A stretch of 64,000 nt of DNA from NCBI GenBank assembly GCA_014656495.1, contig BNCN01000008.1:407758-471757 (forward strand). The letters are read 5' to 3'. The notes under the pieces are model-generated. The model had not been told where the DNA came from, searched no databases, and was given only the letters and a program-made list of their open reading frames with translations. A program made the translations under genes and the position numbers. This document shows, one piece after another, positions 32,601 to 40,908 of this stretch (position 1 is its first letter; the number at the start of each line of letters is the position of its first letter). The DNA comes from Comamonas sp. KCTC 72670. GTDB lineage: Bacteria > Myxococcota > Myxococcia > Myxococcales > Myxococcaceae.

Positions 32601-32748
32601 CCTGTCCCTGGGCCACCAGGGCCTGTCCACCGAGGCCGTGGAGGCGCAGCTCGCCGCCGAGCACGCCCACTACGAGGAGCTGCTGAAGGCCCTGGCGGGC
32701 GCCAAGGTGGTGCTCGATTCGGCCTGCGGCTTCGTCCTCAACCGGTGA
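29683..32748 (+). CDS. RapA-like SNF2-family ATPase
   Basis: 1,021 residues, with aggggg 2 nt before the ATG. The N-terminal part (about 5-110) begins VRYLPQPEWGVGHLL, like the Tudor/SH3-like head of RapA. The SNF2 motor has Walker A LADEVGLGKTIEAG, DEAH in IIDEAHH, motif III LLLTATPMQL, then a helicase C lobe with LCTEVGGEGRNFQF, LVHYDLPWSP and EQRIGRLDRIGQ. The last 350 residues are helical and resemble the RapA C-terminal region only loosely. RapA recycles RNA polymerase after transcription; this protein may do so or remodel other nucleoprotein complexes. It is divergent from the kinase at 29483, with 199 bases between them and no partner gene. Confidence 0.88.
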   Translation: MSERSMSLVEGSKVRYLPQPEWGVGHLLSLQEEGAKALVAFPAREDAPVLVSTKGGALVQYPLPPGEPVITYKGRLAVVVREEPGARGLRRYVLRYIENDEEDELPESSLRALPPRSDLLSTLREGRVGDAKAFTLRKQALMLDDERRCDALGALLASRIMVKPHQVGVVQRVLSARRPRFVLADEVGLGKTIEAGMVFSALRLSGLARRCLVVAPSHLTVQWLVELFHKFNQLFTLMDSDRYSQSLKEAPDVSPWARFPLVVTSLEMLQRSEEHRRALAQEDAFWDLVIIDEAHHLKGERAFEAAQVLAKNTWGLLLLTATPMQLDPAEYHGLLTLIDAATAPTVAGFEARLQRQEELSAAVRALMDGGKPSAAVQALAKRFPEDAKLSSLKDRDALLQHLAETYSLSDRLVRNRRAVVGGFSTRRLHRHPVTLPAEELRVRDAALAVLAGASLRGAPLGNVLRRLESSPAAFAGAVRSNPVFKGQADALRLPARDAKFSAFLGVLRGVWKSEPAAKVLVFTESRDTLDALQAELGREGVEALGYHGDLPLLERDRQVARFRDPEGPKVLLCTEVGGEGRNFQFAHHLVHYDLPWSPATVEQRIGRLDRIGQTHPVDIHVFDPAGTLASDVLMLLADAVGVFGETVGGLDAVLEEVEARLAELALLPREARMAYAQELKARVEAARAQVKRAYDPLLDVRSFDKPAVERLVKRAQERMGIEADEEEDEDAEASSVEDGLWGIARDLDERLEETVTELARRVGIGVDTDEQVEAFQVAFQFGHALKVDGLPGIDVMEDRTQLGTFWRDTAVEAEELEYFATGHPLVEALFGFLRDGPYGRSAFRFIERRGPQKGRGVELLFHVQLPEPEDTSPGARVPSRQLARFLERTLVHVAVADAGGKPRSEPALLPALEKEGKTLKGDEVSLAFPGFADFVDAAVPVGHKAAEAELGKLTAQARKAIEAERDAAVARQRLSLGHQGLSTEAVEAQLAAEHAHYEELLKALAGAKVVLDSACGFVLNR

Positions 32749-32916
32749 CCGGGGGTCAGTGTCCGGACGGATGTCCGCCGGTGGACGCGCGAGAGGGTGT
32801 TTCCAATCCTTCTGGTAATACTGCTTTTGTTCTCCCAGTGAAATCGCGTGTCTTCGGGCCGACGGGCCATTTGACCGATTCCTCAATCAACGGGAAAGAG
32901 GATGGTGGAGGCGCGC

Positions 32917-33711
32917 ATGATCCACCGGAGCACCCCACGCACAGGACGTCAGTCGGGCCAGGCCGCGGTGGAAGCGGCGCTGACCCTCCCGTTGGTGGTG
33001 TTCCTCGTGCTGGGGACACTGCAGCTCTTCATGATGTTGCAGGCGCGCATCCTGGCGCAGGTGGCGGCGTACCGCGCGGTGCGCGCGGGCAGCATCAACC
33101 ACGGCAACTGCCTGCCGATGATGCACGCGGCGCTGGTGACGATGCTGCCCACGGTGGCGCGCACGGACAGCGCGGAGGCGCTGGCGGCGGCCTTCTCGCC
33201 GCGGCGCCACAACCACTACCGGGTGAGCAGCTCCTACGGCCGGGACTTCAACGAGCCGCTCATCGAAATCGTCCGTGAGTCGCCGGACGCGGGGTGGGCG
33301 CAGGACCTCACCGGGGGCGAGGACCTCCTCTTCGACCAGCCCACGGACAACGCGGCGGCGCTGCGAGCGCGCACGTTGGAGATCCGCATGGTGGCCTGGT
33401 ACTACATGCGCATCCCGTTCGCGAACTGGGTGATGAGCCGCATGCTGCTCGCCCACTTCCGCATCCAGCGCTACACGGCCGCCAACCCGCTGATGCCGGT
33501 GCAGCGCCGCTCCGCGTGGTGGGGCGAGACGAACGCCAGCCTGGGCCGGGACGGATGGCCCGGGGGTGACCTGGGCACGCGCATGCTGCGCTGGAGCGAC
33601 CAGGGGCACTTCCTGTTCCCCATCCAGGTCAACGCCGCCATGCGGATGATGACGCCCGTCATGTCCGAGCACTTCATGGGAGGTCCCGCGTGCAATCTCC
33701 ACGGCTCCTGA
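32917..33711 (+). CDS. TadE-like pseudopilin
   Basis: 264 residues from ATG at 32917, chosen over ATG at 32902 because ggagg lies 5 nt upstream. The TadE-like N-terminus reads RQSGQAAVEAALTLPLVVFL, where Gly-Gln-Ala-Ala-Val-Glu and the following hydrophobic helix match type IV-like prepilins of the Tad system. The rest is a soluble domain with no known family. Such minor pilins are processed by TadV-type peptidases and sit in the inner membrane or pilus base. It overlaps the next gene by 22 nt. Confidence 0.82.
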   Translation: MIHRSTPRTGRQSGQAAVEAALTLPLVVFLVLGTLQLFMMLQARILAQVAAYRAVRAGSINHGNCLPMMHAALVTMLPTVARTDSAEALAAAFSPRRHNHYRVSSSYGRDFNEPLIEIVRESPDAGWAQDLTGGEDLLFDQPTDNAAALRARTLEIRMVAWYYMRIPFANWVMSRMLLAHFRIQRYTAANPLMPVQRRSAWWGETNASLGRDGWPGGDLGTRMLRWSDQGHFLFPIQVNAAMRMMTPVMSEHFMGGPACNLHGS

Positions 33712-35228
33712 GGCGCGCGCCCAGAGGTCAGGCGCTGGTGTTCTTCGCGCTGACGCTGCTGCTGCTGGCGTTGATGGTGTTGATGACGCTGGGCTTCGGC
33801 ATGCGCGCCAAGGAGCGCGTCGAAATCCAGATGGCCGCGGACGCGGCGGCCTACAGTCAGGCCGTGGCGACGGCGCGCGCCTTCAACGCCATCGCGGTGA
33901 TGAACCGCGCGCAGGTGGCGCACATGGTGGCCCTGGCGGGCACCCAGTCGCTCATCAGCCACAGCAGCCAGGCGTACGCGGCCCACGACGTGGCCTGCCC
34001 CGGCGTCATCCCGCCGCCCGCGTGGTTCGCCGCGGACACGGCCGCCGCCACCCAGGTGCAGCAGCTCCAGGGCCGCGCTGGCGCCATGTACGGCGGCGGG
34101 TTCAGCATCTACAGCACGCTGCTCAACAGGCACATCGCGGGGCAGGCGCTGGCCCGGCGCGTCGCGGAGGCCGTCAACCCGGAGCTCCGCGCCCCGCCCG
34201 AGGGCGCGGCCAAGAGCTTCTCCGAGCTCAACGGGGGCAACGACGTCCCCAACCGCGACGACGTCATGCAGGCCCTCAAGGCGGGCACCTACAGCTGCGG
34301 CGTCGGCGACGGGGCGCTGTGCCCTTCGGGCGGCGGGACGCCCGCGCTCAACGCCACCATGGGCAGCATGGGGTGGACGTGGGTCCACAACCGGCCTGGC
34401 GGGACCGCCGGCTTCGGCACCGGTGGCGCGGCCATCTCCGCGAGCTTCCGGCGCTACGGCTCGGTGTCGCAGATGGACCCCGCGACGTACCACAGCGTGT
34501 CGGGCCGCAACGCGACGGCCCATGACCACGGGCGGGTCGTCGTCCCCGCGCGCTGCCCCACCCCGCCGCCCATCCTGCCCGTCGCGACGGACGCGTGGGT
34601 GATGTCCGACGAGGAGCAGACCCGCGAGGACCAGCACGTCTATGGCGCGCGGCTGCCGCCCGGCCAGGCGCCCGAGGACGGCGTGCCGCCCTACGAGACG
34701 CACACGCTGGGGCCCTGCATCGTCTGCCCCGGCATCTGGCCCGGCTCCATGGGCTACAACGTGGACGAGCTCCAGGCGGGGGCGGCCAACCACTTCGGCC
34801 AGCCCAAGCTGTACAGCATCCTGTACCGGGACTACGCGAGCCCGGCGCGTCAGGCCCGGCCGGACCCGTGGAACCTCTTCTTCCGCTTCCGCTTCGCGGG
34901 GACCGAGTCGGAGTTCGACAACAGCAGCCCGCTGGGCCGCGTCCGCCCCACCGGGCGCGAGGACGTGCAGCGCAACCAGGTGGCCTTGTCCGCGGGGCAG
35001 GTCTACTACCACCGGCCGCGCGGCGCGGCGCAGGGGGGCGGCTGGCGTGAGCCCCCCAACTTCCTCAACCCCTTCTGGCGCGCCACGCTGGTGAGCGCCG
35101 AGGGCTCCTGTGACGACCGGCCCGCGGACAGCCTGGGCGCCGCGGGCTTCTCGGGCCACGCGCGGACGCTGCGCGAGCTGCACGCGGTGGGCTACCGGGG
35201 CGGTGGCCCCGGCGACGGGGGGTACTGA
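33690..35228 (+). CDS. TadG-like pilus assembly protein
   Basis: 512 residues from a GTG start overlapping the previous gene. The N-terminus RGQALVFFALTLLLLALMVL followed by AKERVEIQMAADAAAYSQA matches the TadG N-terminal domain, with one membrane helix and a helix rich in Ala. The long exported region has a Cys pair in GPCIVCPG and other scattered cysteines, and many Pro/Gly turns. It has no von Willebrand A domain of the kind found at the end of some TadG proteins. It is a likely inner-membrane anchor of the Tad pilus or secretion machine. The next gene begins 1 nt after its stop. Confidence 0.82.
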   Translation: MQSPRLLRRAPRGQALVFFALTLLLLALMVLMTLGFGMRAKERVEIQMAADAAAYSQAVATARAFNAIAVMNRAQVAHMVALAGTQSLISHSSQAYAAHDVACPGVIPPPAWFAADTAAATQVQQLQGRAGAMYGGGFSIYSTLLNRHIAGQALARRVAEAVNPELRAPPEGAAKSFSELNGGNDVPNRDDVMQALKAGTYSCGVGDGALCPSGGGTPALNATMGSMGWTWVHNRPGGTAGFGTGGAAISASFRRYGSVSQMDPATYHSVSGRNATAHDHGRVVVPARCPTPPPILPVATDAWVMSDEEQTREDQHVYGARLPPGQAPEDGVPPYETHTLGPCIVCPGIWPGSMGYNVDELQAGAANHFGQPKLYSILYRDYASPARQARPDPWNLFFRFRFAGTESEFDNSSPLGRVRPTGREDVQRNQVALSAGQVYYHRPRGAAQGGGWREPPNFLNPFWRATLVSAEGSCDDRPADSLGAAGFSGHARTLRELHAVGYRGGGPGDGGY

Positions 35229-35229
35229 C

Positions 35230-36183
35230 ATGCGCAACCGCCACGCACGCGGCCAGTCCTTGGTGGAGACGGCGCTGGGGACGATGGTGTTCGTCACCAT
35301 CCTCCTGTTCGGCATCTACTTCGCCGAGGTGGGGGCGCTCTCGCTCAAGGTGCAGGAGGCCGCCAACTTCGCCCTGTGGAACGCCACCGGGCGCGTGATG
35401 CACGACCCGGAGAGCAACGACTGGGGCCGGCGCGGCACGGCGCTCGCGGCCGAGGCGGAGGCCAACAACCGCTACGTGGACTTCGACGGGCGCTCCAGCA
35501 GGGGCGGCGGCCGGGGCGTGCCCCTCCAGCAGGCCATCGCCCGCGCGCAGCCCATCCAGGTCGACTGCCGCGCCGAGCTGCCGGGGGGCGTGCCGGGCCT
35601 CTCCATGGCCGACGCGGCGCCGGGCCTCGCGGGCACGCTCGTCATGGGCACGCAGGGCATGGGGTGCACCGCGTCCTCGAGCATCCGCGGCGTGCGCATT
35701 GGCCGGTACCTGGAAGAAGGCCGCTCTGGCTTCTTCCAGACCTCACAGCGCCGGGTGTCGGACGCCTTCACGGTGTGCGCCGCGGGGCGTGCCTCGGGCG
35801 GCCGCTGCACCGCGCGCTTCGGCATGCTCCTGGACGACTGGGGCCTGTCCACCGTGGCCGAGGGCCGGTCCTGCGCGCTCAACATCAACGGCGCGCGCCG
35901 GTGCGCCAACCCCGACTATTACGAGTGGACCCAGCGCGTGTACCGGGCCAACGGCGGCGGCGGCAACGCCGGCTCCGCGCTCGCGGCGCTCACGGGCTCG
36001 GATGGCGTCAATGAAGACCAGTTCTTCATGAGCTTCCGCGGCGAGGAGGACCGCTACGAGGAGAACCTCGGCTCCACGCACGCCGGAGGCCAGGCGCGCT
36101 GGGAGGTGACGCCCTTCGACGCGCCCAACATCCGCTCGTACAACGCCAACCGCGCGAACCGCTGGCTCGGGGTGCCCCGTTGA
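35230..36183 (+). CDS. Second TadE-like pseudopilin
   Basis: 317 residues from the ATG just after the TadG-like stop. The N-terminus ARGQSLVETALGTMVFVTIL has the Gly-Gln-Ser-Leu-Val-Glu-Thr form of the TadE motif and a hydrophobic helix; the rest is exported, with several cysteines (VDCRAE, GCTASS, VCAAG, RCTARFG, SCALN, RCANPD) that could form disulphides. It is probably a minor pilin paired with the TadE and TadG proteins upstream. Its stop overlaps the next start (TTGA). Confidence 0.82.
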   Translation: MRNRHARGQSLVETALGTMVFVTILLFGIYFAEVGALSLKVQEAANFALWNATGRVMHDPESNDWGRRGTALAAEAEANNRYVDFDGRSSRGGGRGVPLQQAIARAQPIQVDCRAELPGGVPGLSMADAAPGLAGTLVMGTQGMGCTASSSIRGVRIGRYLEEGRSGFFQTSQRRVSDAFTVCAAGRASGGRCTARFGMLLDDWGLSTVAEGRSCALNINGARRCANPDYYEWTQRVYRANGGGGNAGSALAALTGSDGVNEDQFFMSFRGEEDRYEENLGSTHAGGQARWEVTPFDAPNIRSYNANRANRWLGVPR

Positions 36184-37037
36184 AGTGGAGGCGGGGCCTG
36201 CTGGGCGCGGCGTGGCTGCTCTGCGCGACGCCCGCGACGGGCCAGGACTCGGTGGGGCGCAAGCCGGTGGACCGAGGCCCCGCCGCGACACATGAGCCGG
36301 CGGCGCGGGACACGGCGGCCAGCAAGGCCCCCGGTGCGACGCGCGGCACGGACGCCCCCGGAGCACCCGTCACCCCGCCGCCCGAACGTCCGCGCTTCGC
36401 CTGGCCCCGCGTGCAGGTCCTGGAGGCCGTCGAGGCGAGCGAAATCGTCGAGGCCGGTGGCATCCCCGTCGCCCTGCGCGCCGTGCACACCCGGGAGCGC
36501 CTGGACGACCTGGTGCAGCGCTTCGCGGACGCGTTCCTCGCGGCGGGCCTGCACGTGCCCCCGGGCAAGGAGCAGCCCCAGCTCGCCAGCGGCGCGGTGA
36601 TGCTCACCGCCATCGACGGGCACCGAGGCATCACCTACACCGTCATCTTCCAGCCGCAGCCGGACCGCACCACGCTGCTGTACCTCGGCGAGGCGAACCA
36701 CGCGCTGCGCAGGGACCCCGCGGCGGCGGGCGACTTCGCCCCCATGCCCCCCAACGCCAGCCAGGTGCTGCGCGTGAATGGCGAGGGCTCGCGCACGCTC
36801 TCCTTCCAGGTGCCCCTGTCCGGCGCGCAGGTGGACGCCTTCTACGCGGACGCGTTGAAGCGCGCGGGCTGGAGACTGGAAGAAGGCGAGACGTCCTTCT
36901 ACGTGCGCCCCGGCGAGGAGCTGCGCGTGGTGCACGAGCCCGGCGAAGCCAACCAGCGCGCCGTGGTGCTGGTGTACCGGGGCGGGCGGACCGTGATGCC
37001 TCCCGCGCCCGGGCCCGGCCCCGCCGAGGTGCGCTGA
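36180..37037 (+). CDS. Exported protein coupled to the Tad genes
   Basis: 285 residues from a TTG start that overlaps the upstream stop. The signal peptide is MKWRRGLLGAAWLLCATPATG. A Pro/Ala-rich disordered stretch (about 25-75) precedes two alpha/beta segments: residues about 80-165 and about 190-270 (VLRVNGEGSRTLSFQVPLSG, then DAFYADALKRAGWRLEEGE). I recognise no family. The tight coupling implies a role with the Tad-type pseudopilins, for example as a periplasmic assembly or docking factor. No terminator is evident before the convergent gene, whose stop is 10 bases away. Confidence 0.7.
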   Translation: MKWRRGLLGAAWLLCATPATGQDSVGRKPVDRGPAATHEPAARDTAASKAPGATRGTDAPGAPVTPPPERPRFAWPRVQVLEAVEASEIVEAGGIPVALRAVHTRERLDDLVQRFADAFLAAGLHVPPGKEQPQLASGAVMLTAIDGHRGITYTVIFQPQPDRTTLLYLGEANHALRRDPAAAGDFAPMPPNASQVLRVNGEGSRTLSFQVPLSGAQVDAFYADALKRAGWRLEEGETSFYVRPGEELRVVHEPGEANQRAVVLVYRGGRTVMPPAPGPGPAEVR

Positions 37038-37047
37038 GACCTCCGGC

Positions 37048-37608
37048 TCAGGCGCGCAGCTTGTCGCGCAGCGCCTTGGCGCGGCCCTGCATGTCCGGGT
37101 CCATGCTGGTGAGCTCGACGGACTTCAGGCGCTGGTCCAGGCTCTGCGGCACCTTGGTCTTCAGCTTGCCCTCCTCGCCGAGCACCTCCAGCTTCGCCAG
37201 CGCCTTGTCGACGATGCGCTCGCGCGGGTGGTCCAGCAGGCTGTCGAGGAAGTACGCGTCCTCCGGCAGCTCCGGGTACTTCTCCAGGTAGTCCACCACG
37301 GCCTTCACCCAGTCGGCGCGCGTCTCGGACTCGGAGACCTTCTGCATGGCCTGCTTCTGGGCCTTGCGCTTGCCTTCGGGGTCGAACGTCTTGGCCAGCC
37401 CCTCCGGCAGCTCGCCGCCGGTGAAGAGCGCGTCCGCGGCGGCCTTGTACTTCTGGTAGCTCGCGCTGCGCTCCAGCTTCTGCTGCGCCGGGTCGTCCTG
37501 GCGGGAGGTGTACTTGCTGCCCTTGCCGCGGCCCGCGTCGATTTCACGCCAGCTCTTGGAGCGCTTCCCGGAGAAGCCGCCGCCGTTGTCGTCCCTGTCC
37601 TTGGCCAT
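37048..37608 (-). CDS. Hypothetical charged helical protein
   Basis: 186 residues, very rich in Lys, Asp, Glu and Ala, with no signal peptide or membrane helix. The first 45 residues (to SRQDDPAQQK) look disordered; the rest is mainly helical, including EKYPELPEDAYFLDSLLDH. It recalls proteins annotated only as hypothetical in myxobacteria. Its start follows the stop of the next gene (37612-38373) by 3 nt, with aagg forming the ribosome-binding site, so the two are cotranscribed and may form a complex. No function can be assigned. Confidence 0.7.
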   Translation of the reverse strand: MAKDRDDNGGGFSGKRSKSWREIDAGRGKGSKYTSRQDDPAQQKLERSASYQKYKAAADALFTGGELPEGLAKTFDPEGKRKAQKQAMQKVSESETRADWVKAVVDYLEKYPELPEDAYFLDSLLDHPRERIVDKALAKLEVLGEEGKLKTKVPQSLDQRLKSVELTSMDPDMQGRAKALRDKLRA

Positions 37609-37611
37609 CCT

Positions 37612-38373
37612 TCATCTCTCCTTGCGGGCGCCCCAGAGCGCCGCGAGTCCGCGATGGACGAGGCGCCGCACCACCTCCAGCTCCTGCGAGGACAGGGGCT
37701 GTTCCTCGTCCTGCTCCGCCTCGAAGAGCGCCTCGTCCGCGTAGTCCTTCAGCGGTTGGGGCACTGGTGGAGCATCGGTGTCCGCCTCCAGCACCGCCGG
37801 GTTGACGGACGTGAGTCCCGGCGGCCAGCCCAGCTCCAGCATGGCGTACAGCTCGAGGAGCAGGTGGCGGGCGACGCCATATCCTTCGTCCGTGAGCGCC
37901 GCCGCGTCAAGCGCGCCCAGCAGCGCGTCCTGCCGGTTCTCGAAGGCGTGGGTGCTGCGCGTGCGCGCCTTGTCGTCGTCCTCCAGGTAACGCCAGGCGC
38001 CTTCCACGAATTCGCTCGTGGGCGTCCCGGGGTGGAAGGGCGTGGGCGCGGCCACCTTCACCTTCTTGGGGCGAGGCGGGCGCGCGCCGTCCTCCAGCCG
38101 CACCTGTTTGCCTTCCTCCACCAGGTCCCAGAGGCCCAGCAGGTTCTGGTACAGCCGCCGGGCGATGTCGGGCGAGGGGAAGCGCGGCTCCTCGTCGAAG
38201 AGCGAGGGGATGACGTCGCTGGACGGCACGCCCTGGTCGCGGGCACCCCGCATGCGCTCGAGCACCTGCGCGGTGTCCAGCGAACTGCCCGCCAGGTCCA
38301 GCAGGCCGTCGAGCGTGGGGGCGCCTTCGAACTGGCGTTGGAACTCAGCACCTTTGTCACGGGAGCGGCTCAT
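37612..38373 (-). CDS. Hypothetical cytoplasmic protein
   Basis: 253 residues, no signal peptide, no membrane helix and no motif I recognise. It looks helical and acidic overall, with a short basic Pro-rich patch (RPPRPKKVKV near residue 100) and a C-terminal helical region ending VRRLVHRGLAALWGARKER. It is first in a two-gene unit with the charged protein that follows after 3 nt. The small gene at 38419-38643 lies 45 bases upstream and may belong to the same transcript. Confidence 0.68.
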   Translation of the reverse strand: MSRSRDKGAEFQRQFEGAPTLDGLLDLAGSSLDTAQVLERMRGARDQGVPSSDVIPSLFDEEPRFPSPDIARRLYQNLLGLWDLVEEGKQVRLEDGARPPRPKKVKVAAPTPFHPGTPTSEFVEGAWRYLEDDDKARTRSTHAFENRQDALLGALDAAALTDEGYGVARHLLLELYAMLELGWPPGLTSVNPAVLEADTDAPPVPQPLKDYADEALFEAEQDEEQPLSSQELEVVRRLVHRGLAALWGARKER

Positions 38374-38418
38374 GGGGTCGGCACGCTAAGCACAGCGGGC
38401 GGGCAGGCGCACGCGGCT

Positions 38419-38643
38419 TCACGCCTTGTCGGGCCATTCGCCCATGAGTGCGTCCTGCCGCTCCTTGGGATTGGAGGTCCAGGCGTAGTCCTCCGGCACG
38501 TGGCCGCCGCCGTGCGCGGCCCAGCCATCCCAGCTCACCTGCGCCTTCATGAAGGCGTCGGAGGGCTCGTCGGTGACCTCGCGGCGGTTCTCGGGGACCT
38601 CGAACGGCGTCTCGATGGGTTCATCGGGAATCGTGATGGGCAT
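38419..38643 (-). CDS. Small hypothetical protein
   Basis: 74 residues from ATG at 38643; ggagg lies about 10 nt upstream. The frame stays open for another 58 codons upstream, but that extension is Arg-rich and composition-driven. The protein is acidic, with Pro-rich turns near the start (TIPDEPIETPFEVPEN) and a Trp-containing end (VSWDGWAAHGGGHVPEDY). No family is recognised. It sits 172 bases from the divergent gene at 38816, so a promoter should lie between them. Confidence 0.55.
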   Translation of the reverse strand: MPITIPDEPIETPFEVPENRREVTDEPSDAFMKAQVSWDGWAAHGGGHVPEDYAWTSNPKERQDALMGEWPDKA

Positions 38644-38815
38644 GGGCCTGCGCCTCCAGGCGGCCACACCGCGCGAGATGTCGGGTGCCACACGCGGCGA
38701 GCGCCTTTCGTTCAAGGTAGGAAGGCGCAATGCACCCGGGGAGCGGGTGGGCCAGGCGGACAAGCGGTGGGCCGCCTTCCGTTTCGGGCCCTCCGCCCCT
38801 AGTCTCCGTTCACAC

Positions 38816-39451
38816 ATGGCAGAAACCTCCGTGGAGACGCTGAAGTCCGCGGTGCAGGCGCTCTACCGCGTCCACGCGGTGGAGGGCCCGCCGGGCGAGA
38901 ATGGGCTGCGCACCGTCTGGCATCTGTGCCCGGACGGCGCGGAGCTGATGTCGCTGGTGGACCTGGATGGCCGGGTGCGCCGGCAGGAGCTGACGCTGCT
39001 GGAGGACCACTACGTGTGGGCCAGCGGCGAGGGCGTCCGCACCGGCTACCTGGAGCGCGCGGCGGGGGCCAAGGCCTCGGCAGCGGCGGTGGTCCAGACG
39101 GACCCGGAGCTCGTCCCGCAGCGGCTGATGCGCGCGGCGCTCGCCATGGGGACCTACACGGGGCAGGACCGCTACCTGCTCCACATGCAGCGCGTGCTGG
39201 CCCTGGCGCGAGAAGGACTGGAGATGAAGGGAGGAATGCAACGGCCGTCGGAGCCCACGCTGCCCGCGGTGGAGGCGCCGCCGGTGACGGCCCAGGCCGT
39301 CTTCGACGTGCCACCCACCGCTGGGACGGTGGTGGTGGAGGACGTCACGCCGCCCGTGGTGAGGCCGGGTGAGGGCATGGCCATGCTGTGGGTGCTCGCC
39401 CTGGGTCTGCTGGTGGGCCTGGGGATGCTGGCGTTCATCCTGGTGGGCTGA
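38816..39451 (+). CDS. Hypothetical tail-anchored protein
   Basis: 211 residues from ATG at 38816; the frame runs open further upstream but without conserved-looking sequence. Residues 1-140 form a soluble alpha/beta-looking domain (TVWHLCPDGAELMSLVDLDG, then YLLHMQRVLALAREGLEM). A Pro/Thr/Val-rich linker (about 145-185) leads to one C-terminal membrane helix, LWVLALGLLVGLGMLAFIL, so it is likely tail-anchored with its domain in the cytoplasm. No family is recognised. It is convergent with the membrane protein at 39468, with 16 bases between their stops. Confidence 0.65.
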   Translation: MAETSVETLKSAVQALYRVHAVEGPPGENGLRTVWHLCPDGAELMSLVDLDGRVRRQELTLLEDHYVWASGEGVRTGYLERAAGAKASAAAVVQTDPELVPQRLMRAALAMGTYTGQDRYLLHMQRVLALAREGLEMKGGMQRPSEPTLPAVEAPPVTAQAVFDVPPTAGTVVVEDVTPPVVRPGEGMAMLWVLALGLLVGLGMLAFILVG

Positions 39452-39467
39452 GCCCGCGCGCGTCGCG

Positions 39468-40388
39468 TCACGAGGGTGAGGTGGTCAGCTCCGGGGCGGG
39501 GACCTCGCCATGGCCGGCGGGGATGGCCACGGGTGCGTGTTCGGTGGCGGAGCTCACCGGGTGCGCGTCCAGCACCAGCAGCACGGCCACCGCGGTGGCG
39601 GGGACGAGCCGGGCGGACCAGCCCAGGGGCGTGTGGGAGTCCTCACCCGCCCGCCGCGCCATCAGCGTGAGGCCCATCACCGTCAGCACGCCCGTGAAGA
39701 TCCACCGCAGCGCGCGCAGGTTCGCCGTCGCCGCCAGGCCCGCGGCGATGAGCTCCGCGCGCTCCGACTCCGGCATGCGCGCCAGCCCCGTGAGGAAGCC
39801 CAGCAGGTGGCGCGCCTCGAGCGCGCCCACCATGGCCACCGACGCCAGGGACGCGGAGACGCCGCTGGCCAGCAGCAGGCCCCGGCCGCGGTGGCCCGCG
39901 TCGTCCCGGCCACTGGCGGAGCCGAAGTGCGCCAGCACCAGCCCCAGCGCCAGGCCCAGCAGCAGCGCGGTGCTCGTCCAGGCCCCGAGGAGCCTGGGCG
40001 CCATCGCCTCGCCCGTGCTGGCCGCCAGGACGACGCCGGCCTCCACCACGTCCAGGCGGGGCAGGGCGGCCAGCGCCCGGTCCACCAGCACCTCGGTGCC
40101 CATCAACCCGAGCATCCAGGGCAGCGTGGCCAGCCCCAGCATGGCGGACAGGGGCACCCGCCGCTCCATGCCCGTGCTCACCAGCGCCATGGCCAGCAAG
40201 GGGACCTCCAGCGCCAGGACGAGGACCACCAGCGCGCCGAACGGACCGGCCGCCTGGAACGCGCGCGTCACGCCCTCCGCCCCATCCAGCAGGGGGCCGA
40301 GTGTGAAGCACCACACGAACACTGTGAAGGGCACGGCCAGCGCCAGGGGGAGGCCTGACGCGAGACGGAGCCGGAGCGGAACGAGCAT
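39468..40388 (-). CDS. Hypothetical multispanning membrane protein
   Basis: 306 residues with about seven hydrophobic stretches, including LPLALAVPFTVFVWCFTL, GALVVLVLALEVPLLAMALV, a stretch near LLLGLALGLVLAHFG, and a last one in VPATAVAVLLVLDAH. The C-terminal 30 residues are soluble and Pro-rich. No family, catalytic motif or transporter signature is recognised. It may share an operon with the smaller membrane protein at 40427-40804, whose stop lies 38 bases upstream of its start. Inner-membrane location follows from the helices. Confidence 0.62.
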   Translation of the reverse strand: MLVPLRLRLASGLPLALAVPFTVFVWCFTLGPLLDGAEGVTRAFQAAGPFGALVVLVLALEVPLLAMALVSTGMERRVPLSAMLGLATLPWMLGLMGTEVLVDRALAALPRLDVVEAGVVLAASTGEAMAPRLLGAWTSTALLLGLALGLVLAHFGSASGRDDAGHRGRGLLLASGVSASLASVAMVGALEARHLLGFLTGLARMPESERAELIAAGLAATANLRALRWIFTGVLTVMGLTLMARRAGEDSHTPLGWSARLVPATAVAVLLVLDAHPVSSATEHAPVAIPAGHGEVPAPELTTSPS

Positions 40389-40426
40389 TTCAGGAGAGAG
40401 TAGTCTCCCTGGTTAAGCCTGTTAAA

Positions 40427-40804
40427 TTAGACTGGGGGACGACCCACGAGCCAGTAGATGACGCTCGCCAGCGCCCCAGCCACGGGAGAGACGAGCACAC
40501 CCATCAGGTAGAGCCTGGGACACCCGCCCTCGGCGCAGCCGATGCGGCCATAGGCGAGCACGCCGGCCAGCAGCAGGGGCACGTGCATGCCCATGAGGAA
40601 GACGCCGACGCCGCGCAGCACCAGCCCGCGGTACCAGGTGCGTGTCCACAACCGGAAGACGACGGGGAGCAGCAGCAGCGTCAGGGTGGCGGCGACGGCC
40701 AGGGTGCCTTGCCGCGCGGACACCGCCACGCACGCCAGGGCCGCGAGCACCAGCGCGGGGACGAGCAGCAGGCCGTTGAGGGACAGGGGCTCCCGGGGTC
40801 GCAT
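40427..40804 (-). CDS. Small hypothetical membrane protein
   Basis: 125 residues from ATG at 40804, with about four membrane helices (GLLLVPALVLAALACVAV, TLAVAATLTLLLLPVVF, LRGVGVFLMGMHVPLLLAG, and LYLMGVLVSPVAGALASVIY) and one cysteine pair in IGCAEGGCPR, probably in a periplasmic loop. The ribosome-binding site is weak (cagg), and the frame continues upstream, but the upstream part is low-complexity. No family is recognised. Confidence 0.6.
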   Translation of the reverse strand: MRPREPLSLNGLLLVPALVLAALACVAVSARQGTLAVAATLTLLLLPVVFRLWTRTWYRGLVLRGVGVFLMGMHVPLLLAGVLAYGRIGCAEGGCPRLYLMGVLVSPVAGALASVIYWLVGRPPV

Positions 40805-40908
40805 CGAACCTGTGTGGGACGGTGGCAGAGGGGCCGGGTGGGTGCAAGGCCGGATGCGCCCGGTGTCCGGCGGTGGCCAGGCCCCACGCCGCGTCGAAGC
40901 CGGACCGC

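Noticed and set aside
32800-32830. Extended -10 promoter tggtaatac before the TadE-like gene
   Set aside because: No fitting -35 hexamer upstream, so it is not reported as a feature.
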